Of a DNA stretch of 64,000 nt, positions 49,801 to 61,022 are shown in pieces; the first letter of the stretch is position 1, and every line of letters starts with the position of its first letter. The position numbers and the translations under genes are program-made. The DNA lies in the NCBI RefSeq assembly GCF_958295425.1, contig NC_081141.1:22388365-22452364 (forward strand), read 5' to 3'. The DNA comes from Solea solea. Its lineage: Eukaryota; Chordata; Actinopteri; Pleuronectiformes; Soleidae. The notes beneath the pieces are model-generated. The model made no database searches, was not told the origin of the DNA, and saw nothing but the letters and a program-made list of their open reading frames with translations.

Positions 49801-52800
49801 ACATGGCAGTGAACTCTCTCCATTCACCGCTGCTCTCTCGTGTTTTTCCTCCGTAGGGAGCAGTTAAAGACTTGTCGGGTCTGCTCTTTCTGATAGGGAA
49901 GTCCTGACCACTGAGACATCACAAAAAACACTTTTAGGCACAAACATTCCTCAAAATAAAAATAAAATAGGGGAGTTTGATTGTAGATGGACCAGATTTA
50001 TTACAAAAACTACGGCTGTTTACTCGCGTCATCATCATCAGCATCAGCAGCATGTCTAAAGTCCAGTGAGGAGGAACATGAGTGCGATGAAATATTACAG
50101 AGTGACATCAGTGACATTCACAGCCCCTGTCACGTTCACGTGGACCAGCAAAATATGTAACTGATTGTTTCTCAGGAAGGAGGAAGTATTTACTTCGTTA
50201 ATTTACTTCAGTCTGAGCATGCTCAAAAACTCACATACAGTACTGTGCAAAAGTCGCAGGTCACCACCGCCAGTTACGCCTCTCATCATCCTCTTCCTCC
50301 TCTTCCTCACGTATACTTCACACACTGGTATAGAGAAATTAGTTGACTCATTATTTCATTTATTGTCATCATTATTATTATTATTATTATTTGTGCTTCC
50401 TCAGCTCCACTCTGATCACATGCCCTGATTTATACATTAGAACAGCATTCCAGATTTTCCTCCAAGTACCACCAGAGGAAGCTCACGTACCACCTGTGGT
50501 TCACGCACCACAGTTTGAGAACCACAGGCTTAACCGACTAATCGTTGCGACCCCTATATGTAATGTTCAAGCGTAGTGTGTGTCACCATGAAGTGGTAGA
50601 ACACATAAACACACTCAAACCTGTGTAAATGATGTTATTTTAAACCATCGTACACGTTTCTCATATTTTCTGTGAAGGAGAAATAATTACACGCAAAATC
50701 TAATGGTGGACTATGTGACTTTTACACAGTACTGTATATTTAATGTTTAATGCCTATACTGCAATGCAATAATATCACTTTTAAATGCAAATTTGAACCT
50801 TTTTGACTCTGAGTATGTGACATCTATGCATGCCACACTGTTGTTGTACACTTTTGTCCTTTTAGCGCACAGATAATATTATTATTACTATTACTATTAT
50901 TAATGGATGATTTGTATCCCTTGTGATGATCCGCACTGATTCATGTATAGCACATTATGTAAGATAAAGAGGTGAAACTGTAACATTTTTTTTTTTTTGC
51001 GGTGTTTCTGAAGAGGTGTGGCTGCGTGGCTCATCGCTGAGAAGGTTGCAATGAGGAGTTTATGTAAGGCTTATATAACGTATAACTGTGGGTATGTGGG
51101 AGGCACAGAGAGCGAGAGCGAGAGAGAGAGAGGGAGACCGACACCAGTCACACACAGTCTGCGTGTGTGTTCTTTTATTTATAGCTTTGAGAGGTCCCAA
51201 AATGTACAGACCTATCTTTGTGAGGACATGTTGGCCATTTTGTCCGGACTCCACAACTTTTAAGGGCTTTTTGGGGGGTTAAGACCTGGTTTTAGGGCTA
51301 GGCAATGTATTCATGTCTATCATGTGCCCTCACTAAGTCCTAATGAGTCTAAGTAACTGGTCAGGATTGGAGCTAAGGTTTCGGTACGACATTAAGTGGT
51401 TATGGTTAAGGTCAGAGATAATGAATGGAAGTCAATGCAGTGTCCTCTCAAGGAGTGTGTGTGTGTGTGTGTGTTTGTATCTTTGTGAGGCGAAAAAATG
51501 TATAAACCATACAGAGTGAGGACATTTTGGCTGGTCCTCACATCTTTAAAGTGCTTTTTGGGGATTGAGACCTGGTCTTGGGGTTAGAATTGGGTTTGTG
51601 AACTTGTACACAGACCTTGTCAGGACAAGTCATCCTCATAGAGACCAAAACCTGGTCCTAATGAGGCAAAGGGATAATGCTTGGAAGTCAATGCGGTGTC
51701 CTTACGAGGACGTGTGCGCAAACACACTGCGTGTGTGTGTTCTTGTATTTGTATCTTTGTGAGGACCAGATGTCTATTAATGCTGCATGCGTGGGAGACA
51801 GGGTTGACTCTCTGCATTCGTGTGGAATAACAAGCAAACCTCAGTCTCTTTATATTTTCTGAGAGGCATATGCGGTGACAACATTTTAGCTAGTCCTCAC
51901 ATCTTTAAAGTGCTTTTGCAGGGAATTAAGACCTGGTTTTAGGTTTAGAATTGGGTTTCGGTTAGGGTAAAGGTTAAGGTTAGGCACTTAGTTGTGATGG
52001 TTAGGTTTAGGGTCAGGGGCCAGGACATGCATTAAGACTAACTCACTAAGAATGAAGTGCAAACGTGTGTGTTTGTGTCAGGAAATGGGAAAAGAGCGAA
52101 TATGAGAAAGAGAGTTGCATTATTTTGATCAGTTTACACACATAAGTCACTGAGTCTCTATCACACGCACACACACACACACTACATACGCACACTACTT
52201 ACACACACATACATACACATGCCAAGGAGGCTTGGACAATCAAGAGTAATCAACATAAAATAAAACATGTGTTGTTGTTTTTTGTTAGGAAAGAAAATGT
52301 GTATCTTGTAGTTGATTGTATGCACGTTTCAATTTGACTTTTTTCTTCCTCCTTTTTTTCTGTTTTTTTTAACAAATCTTCATTTGTAAAACTCTCTGTA
52401 ACTTTATTCCTGGCTGCGATTCTTAATAATTAAAGATGTCAATCAATCGTTAAATGTATTATCTTTCTTTTCTTTTCTTTTTTTGCTTACGTCTTGGTGT
52501 TTGAGTGGAGAATCTTTCCCTTATTTTATTATGATAAATCTCAAGTATGGAGAGGACATATAAGGAATTTGACTCTGACTCATTACATTTAAAACAGAAA
52601 AAGAAGGCAAGGACAATACATGTGGCTGACCATAAATTATAAGAGGTCATTTAAAGAATGGGATAGGAGATTGAGATGATTTTAGATGCTTTTATTCAAG
52701 AGCAAATTCCACTACATGGTGAGCTCCTGTGCGGCTCCACAGCTCTATGCAGTGAGAGCGGGATGTAGCGCGTCTCCCACCGCCTGCTGCAGCTCTGCTG

Positions 52801-55800
52801 CTGAAATGTCTATTAATGCTGCATGCGTGGGAGACAGGGTTGACTCTCTGCATTCGTGTGGACGTAACAAGCAAACCTCAGTCTCTTTATATTTTCTGAG
52901 AGGCATATGCAGAGTAGGTAGATATCTTACCGCTCCAGCCTCTCCTTTCTTTATTTTCTGTCACTTTGAGCTCGGTGTGTTGTGTTTGCCACGTTTACCT
53001 GCGTTTGTGTACGTGACGTTGACTCACAGTCATAGTGGAAAAGAATGAAAAATGGAATGATTTTACTTCATTCCTGTGTCGTGGAGGTTCAGACTCACAC
53101 GTGGAAGCACACACACACACACACACACAGGTGTTTTCTGCCCGTTGTTGACCTCTGTGATGGTCTTTTCCTCGCTGACATGTGACTGTGTGTGACACTG
53201 CTGTGTAGGCAGGTGTGTGTGAGTGGGTGCAGAGGGCAGAGGAGGAGAGAGAGGAGGAGGAGGAGGATGAGACACGCAGCTGTGTGCAGTGCTGCGTTTG
53301 CATCACAGGATGTAGGCGTGTTTGGCAGCGTGTCTGCAGTGCACTTTTTTTTTTCTCAGAACGTTATTTAAGGAGCTTTAGTTGGAAGTGGCTTGGCTCT
53401 GTGTGAATGCTCTCCCACGGTGGTGGTGGAGGACGGACGCATCGTGCTCGTCAATTCCGTTAGAGGCTTGTGTGTGAACGCTGCCGATGTCATGTACGTC
53501 AGGATGCCACAAGCGCCTCCGTTCTGTTCCTCCGTTGCTGCCATGGCAACTGCTCTGCCTCTCTGCTTCTTGAGGAGAAAGAACCTTACCTGACAATGTG
53601 TAGTAAAAGCTGATTGTCATTTTTATTGTGAACATTCTCAAAACCCATTTATATTATTTTGTATTAGGAGTTGAAATTTGTTACAAAAATAGATGAATAG
53701 CTTGATGGACTTTCCCGCGAAGAACTTTGTGCTGGACAATGAAAGTGCAGCTCCTGGTTTCCTGAATGCAGAGTGTGTTTCATTCATGGAGCGACTTAAT
53801 CTTAAAGCTGCTTCGGACATGGCAGGAGAAAAACAAAAAAAAACAAAGAGAAAAAGTGTAGAAAAACCTTCTGTGTGCTTTGTGTTTGGAGTGGAATAAA
53901 TAATAATAATAATAATAATAATGATAATAACACAAAACAAACTGTTGATGCTTTATTCATGAGAGTTATTAGGAGGATTCAGTTATAAAATGAAATAAAA
54001 GAAAAAATAAACAATCCTTTTTTCAAAACAATATTCATGTGTCAAATACAGTACAGGGGATTTTATTCAGAAATGGTTCAACTATACATATATGTATATA
54101 TATACATATATATATATACATACATAACATTAAAATTAAAATGAACATAGTACAAACAAATATGACAATATTTAACCTGGTACGAGCTGGAAATGAATTC
54201 AACATTGCTCAGTTTCCTCTTACTCGAATGGAATTCAAACAAAATGATAAAACTTAGTAACAGTAATTACTATTTAAAAACCACATCGTGGTCACAAACA
54301 GAAGTTCAGCAGCAAACTTACCCTCCATGTCTGTCACACACCTCCAGGACTGTGCTCAGGTGTCTTCCTTTCTTCCTTCCTTCTTCCCTTCCTCCCTTCC
54401 TTCCTTCCTGAAACCTTCCTCCCGGCCTTCTTTAATGAAGACGAACACCGGTGTCTGAGCACTTTTCTCTCCTCTAACTCTCCCTCCATCGCGCTCACTT
54501 GCTCTCTACCGTCTTGTCTCCGTCCTCACATGTTGATGTCCCGCCTGCTCTCCCGCTCACTGAGCTGCTGCTGGTGTGTGTGTGGGGTTTATACATTGGC
54601 GGGGCTGCAAGCCTTGGTGACAGCATCACTCCATATGTGTGTGTGTGTGTGTGAGTTAGTGAGTTAGTTAGTATGTGCATGTGTAGGATGAAGTGTCGTT
54701 TCCCTCCTATGCGTCACACACGCAGACACACTCGCGCTCGCAGAGGGGGTGGCTGTTGTGTAAGAATCGAAGGCGCCGTGGGAGTCCTGAGTGAATTAGA
54801 TCTGGGCTTTCTCTCCTTCTACACACATCCAGCGTGGGAGTTATGGCAGAGTGGAGTACTGCTGCTGCTGCTGCTGCTGCTGCTGCAGTGAGAGCAGCAT
54901 ATTCATGTGCATGTGTGCAGGCCTGTGAGGGGGTGGAACACAAACACCGCCGGGGGTCACACAATACAAAGAGCGGCCTCACTCACCGAGCTGGCGAAGA
55001 TTCCAGAGAAGAGACTGTAAAAGTAGGACGATTAGAAGATAAACACCTGAGAGTCGAGGTTAATGTGAAGGAAATGTCCATTTTTAAAGGAGGGAGTAAT
55101 TCCAGCTGCTGTAAAACACCAACAAAGAAGATAAATACCTGATGTGTTCAAAGAAACAGCCGGAAGAAAAGGGAAAACACCAACAAGAAGAAGAAAGGGA
55201 ATGAAGCACTGGCACAAGAAGAATTAGGACACTGATGGAACATTACAGATGTCAACTGTCATACAACACTAAAGAAGAGAGGGAAGGATAACGAAGAAGA
55301 GTAGGAAGAAGAAGGGACATGACAAGAGGAAGATAAATGGTGCATACCTGTTGTAGTCAGAAGTCTAAATCTCCAGATTAAGGAGTGCGTATTATATAAA
55401 TGAAAGCTTGAGTTGCTCATGTCTGACAGGAAAGTGCAGAGCGGAAGCTTTTTCCCGCTTCATACACAGCTAATATTACACTTAAACTCCAAATGATCTA
55501 CCACGCAGCCCATATGCCCCGCCCCCCCACCCCACCTCCCTGCTTCCCACACATACCACTCCATCATGAAATTCAATCACATTCAGTCACTTATCGCTCA
55601 TCTCCATTTCTCACCTGTGAGTAGCCGGAACAGATTAGGCTCCAGCCAGTCTGAGGCTATAATCTCAGATTACTATCAATAAAAGGGATAATAGAAAAAT
55701 ATTAATGAAAATAACTGTAGATAATATATGCAAAGAATGTATGTACTGTATATACTATGTGTAACTAAAGTGGTTCACTCCTACATCACTTTTTTGTCCA

Positions 55801-56665
55801 ATCAGTGCAAGGCTCATTGTCCCAGACTCCCCCCCCTTTTTTTGTTGCTCTGTTGTCTTTCTCTCTCCACCATGTTGTGTGAGCAGCACCTTGTTGGACA
55901 GCTTAAACTCAGACCACGCCCCCTAACCACTCTGCACTCTTTCTCCCTCCTCCTCTTGCTCACCCCGGGCTCCGCCCATTTCTTTTGGCATTTTCAAATT
56001 AACAAATCGAGTTAACTGCAGAAGACGCGGTTTAGTTATAGAGAGTCCCACAATGACAACATGAGGACATAGACTTAATGTTCATCCAAGGATGAATTGG
56101 TGAATGGACGTATGGATTACTGAGTGGTCTCAGAGTTTTTGAAAGTCTGGTCGGACAAAAAAAATGATTCAAGCTTAATTCAAACGAACAGTGTGGACAG
56201 TCTGTCTGAAAAGATCGGGTTTGAGGCCAAATCCTAACCTCACAAAGTCTGTGTTTCTGTGTTCCTGTGTTCCTGTGCAGCCCCGTCATGACAAAACACT
56301 GGGAGGCAGAACTGGAGGCACTAAAGGGAAACAACGCCAAACTAACAGCAGCTCTGCTGGAGTCCACGGCCAACGTCAAACAGTGGAAACAACAACTGGC
56401 TGCGTACCAGGAGGAGGCTGAGAGACTACACAAACGGGTGAGGGAATTAATAGTTTATTGTTTTCACGTGCGATTCATTCATTCAAAGAGACTGGGAGTG
56501 ATTAAAAGATAGATTTCTGTCAAACTCACCTTTTCCCTCCATTTTCTCTTTTTTAGGTGACAGAGCTCGAGTGTCAGAGCAACCAGACCCCAGTGATCAA
56601 ATCCCAGAAGACTGAACTCAACCAAACCATAGAGGAACTGGAGAATACGCTAAGGGACAAAGAAG

Positions 56666-56706
<41 letters not shown>

Positions 56707-58407
56707 GTCTCCTACGTACATTATGTGTGACACAGACTTTTATTCTGTTTTATTCCGTTCCAGGAAATGGAAAAGATGAAGGAAGAACTGGAAAACATGA
56801 ACGACCTGATGGAGCAAAAAGACACTCTCACTCAAAAACTTGAGGTGAGTGAAAGAAAAAACGTCTTGTGTTACTTTGTTTTCTTTTAAATGTGAATAAA
56901 GCTCAATCATTTCAGGTTTGTTATAAATGCCTCCGCGATTTTTGTGTCTGTCACGATGGTCACTGTGTCAGATTATCAATCACAGTGGCACGGATTATTG
57001 TCTTGGTGTCTTGTTCGGGGGACTGGCAACTCTACAGATAAGACCAATCATCGTTCACAACACTTTGGGGAGGTGGGGCAAACAGTTGTCAATCATTACT
57101 CACCAGGTTTCTGAAGTGCCTCGACTATTTCTTGTCAACATTCTTGTTTTTTTAAATGTGTCGCGGTCGTCCCTGTCCAGGGTTTCCACAGGTCCTTGAA
57201 ATCCTTGAAAGTTTTGTAAAATAATTTGTAAAAAAGAAAAGATTTCAAGGCCCTTTAAAGTTTTGTCGCCCTAAATAGACACGGGTCATTGAAAGTGCTT
57301 GAATTTTGTGCACAACAACCAGGTCAGACACTGGAAATGTGTCAGTCACAACCAAATCGCTTGAAAATCGGCCTGAATTCATGACTTCAGACCTCATATG
57401 CGCAGTATGTGGGAATATAAATTACTACATTGACTTATCTGCTGAAACAGCAAGAAATAGGCTCATTTACCCATAAACTTTTCATTCATCAGAGTCGCCC
57501 CCTGGTGGCTACCTGCTACGTCCACCGTACTTTCTGAGCTTCACTTTTCAAACAAAAAAAAAGCTCTATTCAGATGGGATTACTTTCACATGGAGAGGTG
57601 GGGGTAAAGAGCTACTCAGTGATTTTAGTCCCGTCTGAATGTGTCATGTCAATCATGTAAAGATTATTACTTTGGGTAAAAAGGTCCCCAGGTGATACTA
57701 ATCCTGTTCGAATAGACCCGCAGTAAATATGTGCGTAAATACTCCGTCGTGTCCTGTTTACAAGTAGTTTTCCCGCGGATTTTCAAAGCATGGAGGCGTT
57801 TGAAGACGCATTCGGTTGCGCACTAGGCGGTCGGACAAGTCTGCGGCAAAAGACGAACACCATTCTGAACCAAACGAAGGCTGAAAGCAGAGGTCAGAGG
57901 CACAGGACTTGTGATTGCTTTAGGTAAGTGTGCAAGCACCTCGCTATGTAGTAGGCCGAGGCTAGGCGGCTAATAAAATGTCAACAAAAACAAGCAGTAG
58001 GCTCGTCAGTAATTAATATTAATACGACTCTACCTAATGAATTGGCCTTTATATATTATTAATATTCCTGATGTCCTGTTATAAAATGACATTACTCCAC
58101 CTACACATGTTAAACTAATCCTCACCTGGGTGCAGATTTTCACCTGCAAATGTAGCAGTAATAACAGAGTTCTATCCCACTTAATAACGTAATTATATCA
58201 AACTTGTGTCTCCAGGAGACGGAGCTGCGCAGCCGGGTGCTGGAGGAGCAGCTGTCGGGTGCCGAGCAGCGGCTTGAGGAGAACCAGGAGGAGCAGGAGA
58301 ATTTCAGGAAGAGTCTGCGGACGCTGCTGGAGCTGCTGGACGGCAAGATCTTTGAGCTGACGGAGCTCAGAGACACCTTAGCCCGGCTCATCGAGGAGGC
58401 CAGCTAG
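32183..58407 (+). CDS. homer1: Homer scaffold protein 1, long coiled-coil form, 358 aa
   Basis: Nine coding exons: 32183-32187, 38437-38593, 41267-41398, 43383-43475, 48435-48583, 56281-56437, 56557-56667, 56764-56844, 58216-58407 (TAG). The sum is 1077 nt with matching phases; the human long form is 354 aa. Homer1 links group I mGluRs, IP3 and ryanodine receptors, TRPC channels and Shank at postsynaptic densities and in muscle. The N-terminal EVH1 domain (about 1-110) binds PPxxF ligands; W24 of the ligand pocket is present in [10 protein letters not shown]. The linker contains SPLTP and NGTDE. From KHWEAEL onward the protein is a coiled coil ending in the tetramerising heptads around [14 protein letters not shown]. 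Start: ATGGG is followed directly by donor GTAAGTG, giving the usual MGEQPI N-terminus after splicing. Confidence 0.95.
33074..33083. promoter_or_regulatory. Candidate MEF2 site in homer1 intron 1
   Basis: CTAAATATAG is an exact YTAWWWWTAR match about 0.9 kb downstream of exon 1. MEF2 factors control activity-dependent Homer1 expression in mammals. Binding here is not shown. Confidence 0.35.
33352..33487 (+). repeat. hAT-like MITE, repeat family C
   Basis: Contains CTCAGCTCCACTCCGATC, AACAGTATTTCTGATTTTTC, TACCACCAGAGGAAGCTCAC and ends ACTTTGACAACCATGG. Other copies: 12690-12800 (reverse), 44052-44186, 50395-50533, and an end fragment at 40660-40712. The terminal CAGTTTGAGAACCATGG type of end resembles hAT inverted repeats and that of the element at 42119-42752. 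Confidence 0.55.
34796..35185 (+). repeat. Repeat family D ending in a GT microsatellite
   Basis: Begins GGTATCTTTGTGAGGGCC, includes TTTTGGCTGGTCCTCAGAT, TTAGGGTTAGGGTTAGGG, ACCAAAACCTGGTCTTAACG and ends in (GT)n. Related copies lie at 43060-43310 and, three in close succession, at 51145-52090. Widespread in teleost genomes. Confidence 0.6.
35341..35406. repeat. (ATATT)n simple repeat
   Basis: About 13 TATAT/TATTA-type pentamer units, with slight interruptions near 35381-35390. Confidence 0.9.
36837..36935 (+). mobile_element. MADF-domain coding fragment joined to a SINE head
   Basis: From ATG 36837 the translation reads [16 protein letters not shown], which resembles the first helix of MADF domains found in PIF/Harbinger-associated and domesticated proteins. 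It then runs into GGCACCACGGTAGCTCAG, a tRNA-SINE-like head, and stops at 36917. Only about 16 residues of the domain remain, so it is a broken transposon relic. Confidence 0.35.
37637..37678. repeat. (GT)n microsatellite
   Basis: About 17 uninterrupted GT units followed by an AT/GT variant end. Confidence 0.95.
38028..38593 (+). other. homer1: Possible alternative first exon of homer1 (N-terminally extended EVH1)
   Basis: An open frame starts at ATG 38291 with strong context (A at -3, G at +4) and runs 146 bases without a stop straight into the exon-2 frame. It would add 48 residues before the REQPIY that replaces GEQPIY. The extension begins [15 protein letters not shown]. Upstream, CTATATTTAG at 38028-38037 matches MEF2 and resembles a TATA box. 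The final 25 bases before exon 2 double as the normal polypyrimidine tract, which argues for caution. No other Homer form with such an N-terminus is known to me. Confidence 0.3.
38594..41266. other. homer1 intron 2
   Basis: No gene. Contains an element with AAGGTATAGTGT and ACACTGTACCTTT ends at about 38949-39117 (MITE-like), a repeat A end fragment at 40107-40155 and a repeat C end fragment at 40660-40712. Confidence 0.5.
41399..43382. other. homer1 intron 3 with hAT-like element
   Basis: No gene. Starts with a short CA repeat, carries a non-autonomous DNA element at about 42119-42752 and a family D repeat at 43060-43310 before exon 4. Confidence 0.55.
42119..42752. mobile_element. Non-autonomous hAT-like DNA transposon
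   Basis: Left end CAGCCTTTTTCAAACTGTGG and right end AAAGTTTGAGAACCACTGCC form imperfect inverted repeats of the CAGTGGTTCTCAAACTGTGG kind common in hAT elements. The 630-bp interior is AT-rich with no long open frame. A target-site duplication could not be confirmed by eye. Confidence 0.5.
43801..43858. repeat. (GAAA)n simple repeat
   Basis: About 14 tetramer units. Confidence 0.95.
46417..46815. repeat. Interspersed element with internal direct duplication
   Basis: ATCGGTCAATGTATGGC...GGCACTTCCTGT at about 46417-46453 recurs as ATCGGTCAACGTATGGC...GGCACTTCCTGT at about 46706-46743. Both are followed by a GGCGAA(A)TGG motif. Element class unknown. Confidence 0.45.
47529..47800. repeat. (ATTC)n repeat fused to SINE-body segment
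   Basis: Twelve ATTC units are followed by GGACAGGTCACCAGTGCATC, CACACCTTTGGTCAATTTAG and AATGTGCAAACTCCATGCAG, segments found in the body of teleost tRNA-SINE-associated repeats. Confidence 0.55.
48352..48380. repeat. (ACCTT)n simple repeat
   Basis: About six pentamer units, 55-85 bases upstream of homer1 exon 5. Confidence 0.9.
48435..48623 (+). CDS. homer1: Homer1a-type read-through ending of exon 5
   Basis: Exon 5 (48435-48583) normally splices at AG|GTACAGT. If splicing is skipped, the frame continues 13 codons into the intron ([13 protein letters not shown]) to TGA at 48621-48623, giving a protein of about 191 aa with EVH1 but no coiled coil. Mammalian Homer1a arises in just this way, is about 186 aa and, as recalled, also has a tail starting Arg-Tyr. 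Several AATAAA motifs lie 0.4-0.9 kb downstream (for example near 49106 and 49206), and the region is AT-rich with ATTTA motifs, as expected for an unstable immediate-early transcript. Confidence 0.6.
   Translation, partial: ESPAGELSSPLTPVTPPMENINGTDEMCDSTPNSDTRPEPAQNALAFSHRYSNSPHCEGVTV
51145..52090 (+). repeat. Three successive family D repeats
   Basis: Blocks such as TATCTTTGTGAGG, CATTTTGGCTGGTCCTCACA, TTAAGACCTGGTTTTAGG and CTAATGAGGC recur three times, each ending in a GT microsatellite (for example 51456-51474). Confidence 0.6.
52806..52910. repeat. 104-bp duplication partner of 51770-51873
   Basis: Both copies begin ATGTCTATTAATGCTGCATG and end GAGAGGCATATGC. They differ only around GTGGAATAAC versus GTGGACGTAAC. 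The first copy interrupts a family D repeat. Confidence 0.75.
54859..54886. repeat. (CTG)n repeat
   Basis: Nine CTG units in homer1 intron 5, ending CTGCAG. Confidence 0.95.
56668..56703. repeat. (GT)n microsatellite forming the donor of homer1 exon 7
   Basis: About 18 GT units begin at the first intron base; the coding exon ends at GAAGAG (56667). The donor is therefore GTGTGTG rather than GTRAGT. The exon and its neighbours keep frame only with this boundary. Confidence 0.9.
56845..58215. other. homer1 intron 8 with repeat remnants
   Basis: Contains a family B repeat (57177-57310) and, from about 57480 to 57960, sequence resembling the 5' end of a DNA transposon, with a short frame starting [14 protein letters not shown] at 57790. 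No intact gene. Confidence 0.45.
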
Positions 58408-58791
58408 AGACGGAGCTGCCTCACCTTCACAGACAGAGCCATAACATAATTTATACCCTCACGCCCCCCAAACTCCAGTCACATCAAGATCTTACCACAC
58501 AATGCCCCACTCTCCTCCTCCTCCTTCACCTGAATCCCTCTGAAAACTGAGACACTGCACTGCCCCGGTTCTAAATTTGCTCAAAAAAAAAAAAAAAAAA
58601 AAAAAAGGGCAGCTAAATCCTGGTTTTTACCTTTGCAGGCATCTGAGCTCCAACCAACCGCAAGCACTCCTGTTACTTCAAAGACGTGGCAGGGACTACC
58701 TCATCTTGCCTTCTGATTGGCTGGTGTAGGCGTTAACCTTGGTTGAATTGAACCAGTCATCCAGATGCCTGCTGTGTGCCCGCACACCCAC

Positions 58792-58831
<40 letters not shown>

Positions 58832-59484
58832 AACACCTAAACACACACTAGCACCAAGACTTAACTTGAGAACTGTGCCTCAGTGCCATCTGCTGTTTGA
58901 CTGGGAGAACTGCACCACAGATTGCAGTATCATCTGCACACACACACACACACAAAAAAACCCCACTCCCCCTAAACCACCACCACCAGGGGAATATTGA
59001 AAGTCATGTGGAAATAATCGTCGGTAAGACTCTGACAGAACTGCGCCAAAGCTGCCAAATCCCCCACCACCGCTGAAATATCGCCCCTCTATTTAGCAGA
59101 TGCTTGGATCCAAAGTGACTTACTGTACAGAGAAGTGTTGAACTGAGACTCTCGCGTTTGAGCGTCGGTGGAGAACAGAGAACTTAAAGGACGACTCTGT
59201 TTGACGGCCCAGACACTCCAGGCTTTCCCCGGGGGGGTTAAATAGTCGCTGCAGCTCCACAGCTTATTTAAAGAAAACACCAAGTGACGAGCGTCGAATC
59301 TTCCAGAGACGTTTGTTCATGCCACACAGAAATGTTTAAAGGGAACACGTGTGTGCGTGTGTGTGTGTCTGTGTGTGCGCACGCGTGTGTTCTCTCCCGT
59401 TAGGTCTGACATGAGAATTCCTGTATCCAGACTGCTTCCACCGTCTCAGAACAAGTGACCTGTCTTCCTGCCAAGCTCAGTGTG

Positions 59485-59518
<34 letters not shown>

Positions 59519-60900
59519 CTGAACAAGGCCTGACCTTTGACTTGACGTGTGCCTTGAGAGCGCACATCAGTGGACACGTGATTGTATATATAATATGCCT
59601 GTGTGTGTGTGTGTGTGTGTGTGTGCGTGCGTGCGAGTGCGACAGTGTGTTTGTGTGTGTGAGAGAGAAAGACCCCGGTTTTGGACACTAAGGCCGACAT
59701 GCACACACTGAGCAATACCAGACAGGCTCTGTACGACACCTCTATCTAACTCTATCAGGGACTCCACTCAGTGCTGGACTCATGCAGATAGGTCAAATGC
59801 AGCTCAGTCGATTCCTCCTCCCCCCCTCCCCCCCTCCCCCCACTTCTTGCCCCCCACCCCTTCCCACAGAGAGTGTACAACTGTCGACCGCAAACCTGTG
59901 TGGCAGCCCGTCTCAATCGAAGTAGTGCACCGCGAAGGGCTTTATCGAGCGCCATCATCTCCACGTCCATGAATCTTCTCCACCGTCGGCGAAGCAGGCC
60001 ACAGATTTCCACCTCCTCACGGGTTGTTACTAGAAACTATTACTCAAAGTTTTTATTCCTTTTTTTCTACATAGAATATAAATAACACTGACGATATATA
60101 ATTATAGAACTATATATATATATATATATGAAACACGGGATGGATTTCTTACTCGTGGCAACGTTGTAAATGAACGGACGGATCGCTCAGTAAACGCAGT
60201 AACACCCTGCAGTGGCTTATTGTTGTGTATTAACCCCATGGAGAAGTGTCATAGTCTTGTAGAGTATCTAGTCTGTGAGTAAACAATGGGAAAAAACCTC
60301 TTCGGTGTCTGTATAGACAACTGTACAGAATGATTCGCCCTCATCGAGCGGCTGCCGAGGCAGTGGAATTCAAAAACGACAAATATCTTTCAGAATATCA
60401 CTCAATTACTAAGAAAAACAAAACGCTGTACACTTGCCTTTCAATTGAGCACCTGATTGCAATGCGTTATTATTCTTATTATTATTACACCATCGTAACT
60501 CCCATTATATAGTCCTAGCACAGCATTACTCTGTACTTATACTGTAGTGAAGTTACACAGGTTAATACACGGGAATAAGACCCATGAAAAGGGAAATGTT
60601 GACCCCGTTTGTTTTTGTTTTTTGTTCTCCTCCTTCTTCTTCTTCTTCTTCTTCTTCTTCTTCTTCTTCCTGGTTTAACGTTGACAAGTCAAGAGACGCC
60701 GTGAGATGGAACACCCTAATATTAATGCTGTTGTTAATGAATGCCTTTGTACAGTAGTGGATACGAAGCTTTTCATTCTCCTGTTTTGTACCTTATGGTA
60801 TTTAAATGTAGGTATAATTATTGTATTTAGAGGTATGAGAAGACTGGCAATATTTTTGACTATTTAAAAGTAATTTTGAACTCATGATATTAAAGAGGTA
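58408..60900 (+). other. homer1: homer1 3' UTR (probable)
   Basis: Follows the TAG at 58405-58407. Includes a poly(A) run (58583-58606), CA repeats (58794-58828), GT repeats (59487-59516, 59600-59624) and a TTC repeat (60632-60669). An ATTAAA at 60889-60894 is a candidate polyadenylation signal, implying a UTR of about 2.5 kb. Mammalian Homer1 long-form UTRs are also long. Confidence 0.5.
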
Positions 60901-60947
60901 CCTCAGGCTCAAGACGTTCGTAGTGCTGATGTAATTCATAAATACAG

Positions 60948-60962
60948 TATATATATATATAA

Positions 60963-61019
<57 letters not shown>
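60948..61019. repeat. (AT)n microsatellite
   Basis: Over 30 AT units with one short interruption near 60961-60968. Confidence 0.95.

Positions 61020-61021
<2 letters not shown>

Positions 61022-61022
<1 letters not shown>

Larger units (their letters stand above)
48624..56280. other. homer1 intron 5 (7.7 kb)
   Basis: No separate gene. The first 1 kb is the candidate Homer1a 3' UTR. Then come repeat C (50395-50533), three family D repeats (51145-52090), a 104-bp near-identical duplication (51770-51873 and 52806-52910), TAA and CCTT repeats near 53900 and 54370, and a CTG repeat (54859-54886). An ania-3-type alternative terminal exon could lie here but I cannot identify one. Confidence 0.55.
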
